Part shown: positions 54,938 through 64,000 of the stretch, in pieces
Layout: every line of letters begins with the position of its first letter
Position numbering within the stretch: position 1 is the stretch's first letter
NCBI GenBank assembly: GCA_030533445.1
Contig: CM060075.1
Span: 37,091,219 to 37,155,218, forward strand
Length of the DNA stretch: 64,000 bases
DNA from: Cyprinodon diabolis
Taxonomy: Eukaryota; Chordata; Actinopteri; Cyprinodontiformes; Cyprinodontidae
Direction of reading: 5' to 3'
Notes under the pieces: generated by a model
Seen by the model: only the letters and a program-made list of their open reading frames with translations
Database searches by the model: none
What the model was told of the DNA's origin: nothing
Program-made: the position numbers and the translations under genes

Positions 54938-57900
54938 TTAGGAGAGTTTGTGTGTTTCTCTGTCTCTCTGTGTACAAGATAACTTGAAAAGATATTGGCG
55001 GATTTTAATGCCTTTTTTTTTTTTAAGGTGTTCCTCATGCCAAAGACAATCCATAAAATTTTGGTGATGATCCAGATCATAATCTGGATACAGGAATTAT
55101 TTTAAAGATTCTTTAACATTGTGAGATATTTGGCGGAATAAGCAGTTCCACGCAAAACCAGATGGTGGCAGCAGGGAGTATTGACAGCCTCAGCATTGGA
55201 CTAAAAAAGTCTGGAGGGATTTTAGTGAAGAGAAAAATTCAAGAAAAGGGAATGTTGTTGGTTTGTTACCAAGATTAGTTGAAGAGGTATGAACCCATTT
55301 TATGGAAATTTTCTACCAGAGATGCACTTTATGCCAAGGAAAATTTCATTTAAATTTAGTAATGATCCAGATTATGTGCGAGATCTAGCTAGATTGTTAA
55401 AGTTACTTAAAAAAAAAAAAAGATTACTTTTGTAGCTACTATTGAAATGGGTAACTTTGGTTATCAAGGTGCATTGAAAGCAAGGGGGATGGGGTTTCAT
55501 GGGGCTACTGGATAAACCAGGCCCAACTAAACTAAAAATAAACTGCATAGTATTTGACTTATGAATTTCAAAACTGGAAAATTGTTACAAATAGAAGACG
55601 GTAAGCGGCACAGCCCGAGATAAATGATTGCATAGGAGGTTTGTGAATGATCTGATCATCAGACTGTTAATTGCAGCAATAGATATTATTGGCAGCAACA
55701 GAAGGCCCCAAATCAAATTTTGCTGATGGCCTCATGGCAGCTTGGGCTGGCCCTGTGTTTTGGAATCTGATAGCAGACCACTTTGGAGCAGCAGATTTAG
55801 ACGTCATGGAATTAGTTCAAAAGGCAAGGCCACATTTTTGCCTCTACATTAAATCCTACATCAAAGAACCAAAAATATGCTTGATCAGGTTAGAGTTTTT
55901 GAGCCTGTATGGAGTATAGATACCACATACTATCAACTCATCATTTAATTGAAATAAAAGAAAATGTAATGCATCTCAATTTAAGCTAATACATGGGTCT
56001 AATGTTTTACAGTGTTGCTTTAAGAAAGGTTTGGTTTTGGTTATTTATTAAGGAAGGGACTGGAGACTAGTTTTCTCATCAATGAGATCAACTTGAATGC
56101 AGACCAAAAACATTTCATTGGAGCAGATGGTAGTGAACTTGCTGCTTGGCCTTTGATTGTAAGAAGAGACCGTGGCTCAATTTGAGTTCATCAAAGTTCA
56201 TCTGTTGGCATCTGTTTCTAATTCTTGCTTGTTTCTCTTTTGTGGATTCAGCACTAGGTGGGTAAGTTAGGAAGTCTTAAATCCTGGTCCGATTTTGCTC
56301 TTCCAGGTGTCATCGCGCAGCAAGAAAGCATATGGATGATGCTACTTCAAAAAAAACAACAAAAAAATGCGGGTAACAACATGTTGCGAGAGGCTGAAGC
56401 TCTCCATTATATAAAAACAAAATATATGAAAATCTGGAAATTTCAAGTGTCACAAAAGTACACGTGAAGAAATAATGTATTTTTTAACTTCCAGAAGGTG
56501 GGCTGTTCTCCTATGTAACATCATGCAAAGGATTGTGGGATTCCTTACAGCTCCTTAGCGCTAGCAACGGCCCTCAGAAGCTGCCCGTTCTAAAATAAAT
56601 CCTGATAGGAAGCATACAGGCTCATCCAACCTTCTTCCTTATTGCTAGAACTATTTGGACAGCACTTATCATGATGAACGCTGAAGAACTAATACTGTAA
56701 CTAGTCACACATTTCAGATCCATCTTTCGCTATCCAATCCGATCGTACCATTAGTTCGTTAGCGCAACCAGACATACATCTGCATCATCCTTCATTGTGC
56801 TGTATATAAAAAAAATTACATTATAGTAGCTGAACTAAAAAATGTATGTTTAGAAGCTCAAATATTTTCTGGGAAAATAAATGTTTTTATATTTTCTGTT
56901 ATATCATCTCAGATCTGTCCCAGATTTGAGATCCTGCCGTACCTACAGCGGATTTATATTTTATATAAATGTAGTAATTTTAAGTTTCATGTTAGCCTTG
57001 CATTGCACTTTTATGGTACTATATGTAGTACATACTCTAAAGAAAGCACAACCAAATTCAGAAAAACACTTTGTAATCAAAGTTGGCCGGACTGCTCTGA
57101 GCGTATTATATGATTACGCCAGACGGGCAATTATGGGGGAATGTGAAAAGATCTAGTTTTCTCAGAAAAGACACTAAAATATTTTTATAAAATGTAGTTT
57201 AGCATTCTTTGATAATTAAACGATAGGTATACGTACTTTATTTACCGTAATTGCATTTCTTTATGGAGACCTGGATGAATATTTGCCTGCAGGTATGTAA
57301 ATAAGATACTGGTATAGATCTGCTTACTGTAAAAATCAGCATCCCTTGATTATTTCTTTATAACAGCTGTTTAAACTACTTATTTCTTTTCTGCCGCCTA
57401 GTGGCAGCAACCATTCGTTGCTGCTTGGTAGTGAGAAACAAGATGATCCATTTGGAAAACTGCCTGTACTTCTGTTTGAATTTGCTTATAGTCATTTTTC
57501 AACCACTCCAAAGGAAATACCAATGGCTAAAAAAAAATACTAACCCTAGGACATCACCCTACCATCAGATGTTTTTTCTTTTTAACAACCTAAATATGTT
57601 TCTGATTCTTCCACTCATTCCTCACCAAAAAGCTTCAATCTGGAGATGCACTTCAATGAACACATGATGTTGCTTTATTGTTTAACACAGTCTGTAACCA
57701 AACACATCATCGCTGTCTCCTTCTAACCTGTTATTTTTCCAGGAGGTAACTCTATCTGTCAGGGAGGTTAAGGCATTTATACTGTGATATTCCAGATCTC
57801 CACCTACTGATGATGGGTATTATAGTAAAGTATTTGGAGGACGCTCTCATACACTGAGAAGCCTGACAGTAAGCGCACACACACGTGGTCTATGTTCCAT

Positions 57901-58649
57901 TTAGACTGTATATTTACTCTGCATTAGGAGCTTAATGAGGTGAGGCCTTTCCCTCTTTCCCTTACTTTCTCTTTAATGGATCTCTACCTCTTTCTCTCTC
58001 TCCATATTTGTCTTTCATTCACTCTCTCATGTCCCGCTCCTCTCTCTCCTCCTCTGTTTTCCTTTCCCCTCTTTTACAATCATCCCCACTGTCACTCTTT
58101 TGACCTTTGCTTTTCATTTTTCCATCCAGAGTTTTCATCTTCTGTCTCTTTCTGTCTCTCCATCTCTCTCCGTTTACCAAATAGCTGATGTCACTTTTTC
58201 CATTTCCCACTAATGGAAGCAGAAACACTGAGCGATGGACGACAGAGAGGAACAGCCACAGATGAAGAAGGATATATATGAAGAGAAGGAAGCAACAAGG
58301 AAGGATTAAAAGGTGACGGTGCAGGAAAGGAGATTGAAGAATCCAAGGGTCAACACATGATTAGGTACAACAAAAGGGAATAAGAAGACAGGAAGAGAAA
58401 TATAATTTTAAAGTAAGATTTTACATGGAGTCAGTGTGCAGGAAGCATACTAGTGCATCTATGCTTTAACCTTTACCTATGGGGATGAGATAGAGATCCC
58501 AAATACAAGCGACTGACATAAGCTTCTTCCGGAGAGTGGCTTGACTTATACTCATACCTTTACTTCTCAACTTTGAAAAGAGTAAGCTGAGGTGGCAAAG
58601 CGCATCTTATCAGGTAATCCAAAGGTGTTTTCCTTTTGAGGTTTGTTAG

Positions 58650-58810
58650 GTAAGCCCCAATGGGAAGAAGACCCAGAACTAGAGGAACTACATATAATTT
58701 CTGTCCCAGGAACGCTTTGGGGCCCCTCCCACATTGTTTCTGGGGACATCATTGGAGAGAGGGATGTGAGGAGTTCCTCTTGGATGTGTGAGAAAGTAGT
58801 CGAAGTGGGA
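58650..58810 (+). mobile_element. LINE 3'-end fragment, degraded
   Basis: The DNA phrases GAAGAAGACCCAGAACTAGA, GGAACGCTTTGGGG and GGAGAGAGGGATGTGAGGAG follow the RT C-terminal order RRPRTR / ERLG / GERDV seen in LINE 3' ends, in mixed frames. Confidence 0.4.
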
Positions 58811-59429
58811 TGTACTATTCCATGAGTAATAGAAATGATTCTAAGAATGCATTTTTGTTTGCAGGGATGTTCAAGTATGACTGAACTTAAGAGAGGAGAG
58901 ACTGGCTGCATTGACGAGAGATGGGAAAAAAAAGATCTACCCCGAGGAATTATAGGGCTTCTGATATCGTGGTTTAAATAGCAAAGGAGAGTTAGCAACT
59001 GTTGCTAGGAACACCTGCCGGAGGAAAGGAATGAGAGAAGCAGGTTGATCGATACATCTCTTATGGGATAAAGGGATAAAAAGATGGAGGGATGAAGAGA
59101 TGGAGGGGTCACAAGGTTTGAGAAGCATGTAAAGATGAGGACGCAATTTGTAAGTTAAAAAGTCCCGCTAGAGGGAGCTGTAGGAGGGACTGATGGTTTC
59201 GAGGCTGTTGGCGGAATGACGCCACTGTTGGATGAGGGAACCCATGCTGAGGAGGAATCGTGAGGGACATCTGTGATTATTGGTGTTTGGCAGGCAGGGC
59301 CAGGCTGAAGGACAGCACAGAAGCATTGCTCATTGCAACACAGGAGCCCTGAGCACCAGAGCAATAGAGGCCCAGATGTACCAAACCAGGCAAGGTCCCA
59401 GGTGAAGGCTCTACCAAGAGACTTCAGAA

Positions 59430-60010
59430 ACAATCCACCATCTCACAGCAGGATGAAACATACTGACAGGAAAGGAATACATGGAACGTTATAACCAAGT
59501 GGCTGGTATATTGTGCAGAATACAAACTGGAGACCCTAAAGTTCAAAATGGGAGCCATCTCCCAAGGCTGTGGAGAACGATAGAGTTCAGATAATGTGGG
59601 ACTTTCAGATACAAACAGACTAAATGATGTGGCCGACCAACTGGATATTGAGATCACTGATGAGCAGCAGAGGACAGCCGTGGTGATCGATATGGTCATC
59701 CAAGATGATGGAAACATCAGGGTTAAAAAAAATGAGAAATTAGAAAAATCGCAAAGACTCAGGGAAGACCTAGAGAGGTCCTAAAAGGTAAAGGCAATGG
59801 TAGAGCCCATGGTCATTTGAGCACTGTGAAAGTAACCACCAAACTGGAGAAATGGCTCCAACAGATACCTGGAGAAACTTCAGAGATCTCAGTACAAAAA
59901 TGCACAGTTCTAGGGACAATTATGAGACTGAGAGGAACCCTCAAGCTCCCACCCTTGTGGTAGAGAACCTAAGCAGGAGATGAAGAAAAAATGTTGAAAA
60001 TGCTTGCAGC
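59430..60010 (+). mobile_element. LINE 3' end with restriction-like endonuclease remnant
   Basis: Plus-strand translations in two or three frames give MERYNQVAGIL (59482), AVENDRVQIMWDFQIQTD (near 59570), EQQRTAVVIDMVIQDDGNIR (near 59665), EKLEKSQRLREDLE (near 59738) and KLEKWLQQIPGETSEISVQK (near 59842). This order matches the C-terminal restriction-like endonuclease region of R2/R4/NeSL-type non-LTR retrotransposons, where VVIDVAIP-DxNIR carries catalytic acidic residues. Frameshifts and stop codons show it is inactive. Confidence 0.7.
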
Positions 60011-60449
60011 CGACCAGAAATGCTGTTATCCGATTGCTAACTACCTTTCCTTATAATAATAATGTCACTCTTGCTATCACACCTTTCATACTTGCACAAC
60101 CCAAAAAAAATACAGCTTCTCTGTTTATTAAGAAACAGAGAATAGACATGCCGTGACCTAAATTAATGTTAGCATAATTTCATCAATATTTTGTGTTTAA
60201 GTTGATTGACTTTAACATTACTCTGTGATATGTTCTGTAGTGGCCAACAGAGAACAATGTTTACATGTGGAATATATCATAGAGTCTTTTATAAAGGAGG
60301 TGGGAAGCCTGTTGTTCAGATTTACCTCATCATCCACCCATTCAATCTGTGTCTTTTTCATTTCCAACAGCAAACACCAGAAAGGATAAGATGCCTTTGT
60401 AAACTTTCTGCCAAAAATAATATGTACATGCTAAGTTTTGAATAGTCAG

Positions 60450-60990
60450 TGATTCAAGATATCTGAAATACAAACTCCATCTAGAATAAAAAAAATATTG
60501 AAGATATCTCTAATTCTTCTTGAGATATCTTAAAAGGAATTTTGACAAGTCAGAAATGCAATTCTAGATATCTATAGCAGCGATTTGAATATCCGTTTTT
60601 TGCTTTCAAGATATCTGCAATTTAACTCCCACAATCAAATCCTGCTTTAAGATATTTTAAAATACATTAAATATATCTTGAATAACAAGGTAATTTGAGA
60701 TATCCTTAATTTGATTTATGACTATTAGGGACAAAAAGCAAAATAACTCAAATTTATCTTATGATAATCTATTTATATTTATCTACTGATAATTTATTTT
60801 ATGATCATAATTCAGTTGTTGATATCTGAAATATGATTTTCAGACACTAATGTTTTGCAGATATCTTAAATTGGAGATCCCAATCAAATGAATGGATAAA
60901 TTTGATGTAATTTAGACTAGTCAGAATTCAATTAGAGATATATGAATATATTATTTTGTCTAGTCTAAATATAAATGCAGATATCTTAAT
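60450..60990. repeat. degenerate GATATC-periodic array
   Basis: Nine exact GATATC sites lie between 60458 and 60985 (60458, 60503, 60524, 60567, 60610, 60699, 60821, 60860, 60980). They usually sit inside AGATATCT, with AATTTGA-like filler between. Spacing is irregular (about 20-120 bp). Confidence 0.65.
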
Positions 60991-61814
60991 TAACTAGTAT
61001 TTCTAATCAAAAACGGATTCAAGATGTCATGAATGTTAGTCTGGTAAAGCTGATTTTATGATAAATCAGCCTGCCATACTAGTAGTAGACGTAGTGGACT
61101 TTTGAGGACTCATTACAGACTAAAAGGGTGAGTAGAGTATAAATAGAGTAATAGATAATTGGGGGAGTGGTTTGGGTGTGGCCCTGCTCCCGAACTTAAG
61201 GTCCATTTAATCAAAAGCAAGAATGATATGTTGCTGTTTTTTTTTAAATTAATGAATGAATAAAAGTGTGATTTAAAACAAAATGGATGTAAGAAGAAAA
61301 AGAGACATATTCAGACAGAACAGCCAAGCTGTAATGGACGCACACACACACCCACACTCATTCCTCCGTCATTAGTCTTCATTAGAGTCTTTATGAGGAA
61401 AATTAGGAAGGGAGTTTCTTCCCAAACTGAACCCTGGGGTCCAACCTGCCAGCCACAGTGTGTGTAATTGTAGTTAATCTCTACATGAGCCTCCAAGAGG
61501 AATAGATTTTGGAAACGTGCGTCTTTTGGACAGAAGCTAAAGATTAACTCTGTCCTTCACCAAATTTGTGAGTGTTTCATATAGGGAGGCTGTATGACAG
61601 GCAACTATGAAAAATATGAATAAAAGGAAACCAGAAGACGATTTAAAAATGCTCAACATAAACTGACAACAACCAAACAAAAGAATAAATAGGTTTGAAG
61701 CTCTATAGGTTTAATATAATCCCAAATTAACACACTGTATTTGTTACAGCTTGAGTTTTGAATGTGGTTTACTAAACAAAAACGACAATTTTTGTTCATA
61801 ATGAGCAATATAGA

Positions 61815-61815
<1 letters not shown>

Positions 61816-61874
<59 letters not shown>
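61816..61874. repeat. compound TA/GA microsatellite
   Basis: About 15 TA units followed directly by about 15 GA units. Confidence 0.95.
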
Positions 61875-61879
<5 letters not shown>

Positions 61880-64000
61880 ACTTATGCTTATAAATCTAAA
61901 AAAACTGATATTTACAGTGAGCCTTGAGCATGAAAAAAAAATCAATAAATTAATCATTTCTAAACAGGTTCATAAAGAAAATGTATTACGTTTTTAAAGC
62001 TAATCCTAGTCTTTAGATCATAGATGTAAGATTTAGTCATTTCTTAATGTTAGGTACAAGGCCATACAAAAACAAATTAGCAGTCACATTTAAACAAGTT
62101 TCTGCTTCTATCCAGACCAAATATTGATCCATAATTAAGGGAATAATCATGACTATTTTTCATAAACATTTGTGAAGACAAAGTCATCTCAATAGTAACA
62201 TGTTTACAATTTTATAAGGTAAAGTGAACTTTCAAGTTTTATAAACATAGATTACATTTTAAGTCATAAATACATATCATATATTAAGTGTTCTTTATGA
62301 ATAATGTAAACATTTATGTTCCTGGATGGAGTCTTCCCATATTAAACATGCTAAAAATCTATCCTAAGGTTAAAAGAGAAAAAAAAGGAAAGGAAAGGAA
62401 AAAAGGAATGACTGCTACTAATCCTGAAAAATGGTAATAAAACCATCAGCCCAACTAAAATGAAGCTAGATAAATCACTAATTTTATACCAACTGTTTGT
62501 ATTCCCACAGCATGTGTGTGTGTGGGGTGTATGTGTGTGTGTATCTGCCTACTGGAGTGGTTTAAATAAATAAACACCACCCTACTGCTCTTTTCTCTAC
62601 GTCTCTCAGCACTCATTTGCTCCGTCCCCCTCTCTTTCAATTTCTCCCACACATATTCACAATCATATTCATTCAGACTAAAATTTGCACGCGTGTATCC
62701 CTTCATCTCTCCCTTTCACACACACAATATACACTTGTCAGTGGACGACATCAGTCGTTTATTCTTGCTGGAGCGAGGGATTTGTTTTTGTTCTTCCTGT
62801 CATTCGCCCATTTGACTTGATGGATGGAGGGTGGTGACGCAAAACACCTGCCACTTACACACACACACACTAAAAAGTTCCCAAATGTTCTTTGTAGGAT
62901 GTTCACAAATACTGTATATCAAAATATACTTTGATTAATGATGCACAAAGGCACAAAGATACAAATTATGAAGCAAATCTAAATCAAATTAACTTCTAAC
63001 CTAAGTTCTCCTCTCCTGTGTATCCAAACCATCAGCACTCAGACTGATACATGCAGTCATGGTCGACTTTTAGTCTGACCTGAAATGTAAACAACAGTTT
63101 GTCTCTATCGAGTAAAAATGGACAGCAAAAGCAGGGAGTAGAAGAGAGGGGAGGGTTCATCCATTACTGCAAAATCTTTACATTGAAATGGAGGAAATGA
63201 AAGAACAGAGGACCTAAACATCCACTAACAGCTCAGCCTGGTTCAGGCTGGAGAGAATCCTTCTGGAGATGCAAAGAAAACAGCAGAGAGCAAATTCTAC
63301 TTATTATCACTATGAAATTAGTAAAGTTTCTATGGAGTCGGTAGCAAATTCTTTCTTGAAGAAACTAAGTAGTGTAGAAAATATATATTTTCAGGTTCTG
63401 TTTCCTAACCTATTGTCTCCAAGATGCTAGTGTGGGAGCTTTAAAAGGTTCCTAAAGAGCCACTATACACAGATAAATCCAACACGTTGGCTGTAAATAC
63501 TGTATCTCACTTGGGCTTGATTCTGGAGAAAAATAACTGAGGTCATGCTTAATCGTCTGAAGTCCTCTCTTTAAGATGAAACTAAGTTTGCAATTGTCTT
63601 TTAATTCAAGGCTTGCGATTCAAGAAGAATAACAGAGATGTTTGATGTCCAGTGGGAATTTTCCACACTCAGTGAGAATCAGGGGTGTCCTTTCAACTGC
63701 TAGTCTTCAGTTAGTCCACCGGGTCACATGAAGTTCATAGCCAATTCAGCCATCCGGTAGAAAACATTATAGCACTTCATGCTTCCCTCTAGTGTTGAGC
63801 TTTATTCAGATGCTGATTTCCTTTTTCAACAAAACCTGGTACCTGCTGACAGAAAGACAACACATCCGACACTCCAGATCAACCACAACCTGTTTTCACA
63901 GCAACCTGGTCTCACTTTTACCACAGAAGAACCACAGGGTTATTGCTTTCTTATATTACTGCTGAAAGTCATGCAGAAGGAAGTCCAACTGAACAGAAAT

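Larger units (their letters stand above)
54291..64000. other. intergenic region downstream of dach2, no gene recognised
   Basis: No exon-like segment with family similarity could be recognised on either strand. It contains an inverted copy of the GAAGATTCTC repeat (54776-54937), a pyrimidine-rich then purine-rich pair (57930-58200 and 58210-58420), LINE fragments at 58650-58810 and 59430-60010, a GATATC-periodic array (60450-60990) and a TA/GA compound microsatellite (61816-61874). Possible short conserved stretches lie at 61340-61500. Confidence 0.7.

Noticed and set aside
60450..60990. CRISPR-like or simple tandem array
   Set aside because: Spacing between GATATC motifs is irregular, the units are not conserved, and the organism is a vertebrate.

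Overview
The window is vertebrate genomic DNA, almost certainly from a teleost fish. It contains multi-exon coding with GT-AG introns, long AT-rich introns, many CA/GT microsatellites, and repeat families that I know from teleost genomes. These include a tRNA-headed SINE with a GGAT tail, a repeat ending in the GCAATCCCTCA block, the 'GAAGATTCTCAGTCATCCAGG' repeat, and several non-LTR retrotransposon remnants. Species cannot be fixed from the sequence. There are no bacterial genes, operons or CRISPR arrays, and I found no free-standing tRNA or rRNA genes.

One protein-coding gene can be supported: the C-terminal half of a dachshund-family transcriptional cofactor on the + strand, best matched to DACH2. 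Eleven coding exons (6330-6445, 23168-23278, 32804-33022, 35782-35951, 36460-36565, 38944-39018, 42615-42715, 43404-43551, 43657-43827, 46059-46124, 52667-52704) join in frame and encode 439 residues plus a stop codon at 52702-52704. The DNA-binding Ski/Sno/Dac (DACHbox-N) domain is not here; its exons must lie upstream of position 1. The window therefore holds the linker after DACHbox-N, a Gly/Gln-rich low-complexity exon, the conserved [11 protein letters not shown] block, a Ser-rich linker, the DACHbox-C coiled coil, and a short tail ending [10 protein letters not shown] long 3' UTR with a strong G-quadruplex candidate follows.

Layout: 1-6329 is the intron upstream of the first visible exon; 6446-23167 and 23279-32803 are two large introns; 33023-46124 is a compact exon cluster; 46125-52666 is the last intron; 52705 to about 54290 is the 3' UTR; 54290-64000 is intergenic, repeat-rich and without a recognisable gene.

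No new biological system was found. The best leads are: a 0.54-kb insertion flanked by a 9-12 bp direct repeat that carries the start of a RecQ-like helicase reading frame; two copies of a TTAA-flanked inverted-repeat element; a GATATC-periodic array; a perfect 18-bp-arm palindrome; competing splice donors at the Gly/Gln exon; the 3' UTR G-quadruplex; and a LINE remnant split by a second insertion. Most short open frames in the window are by-products of low-complexity sequence.
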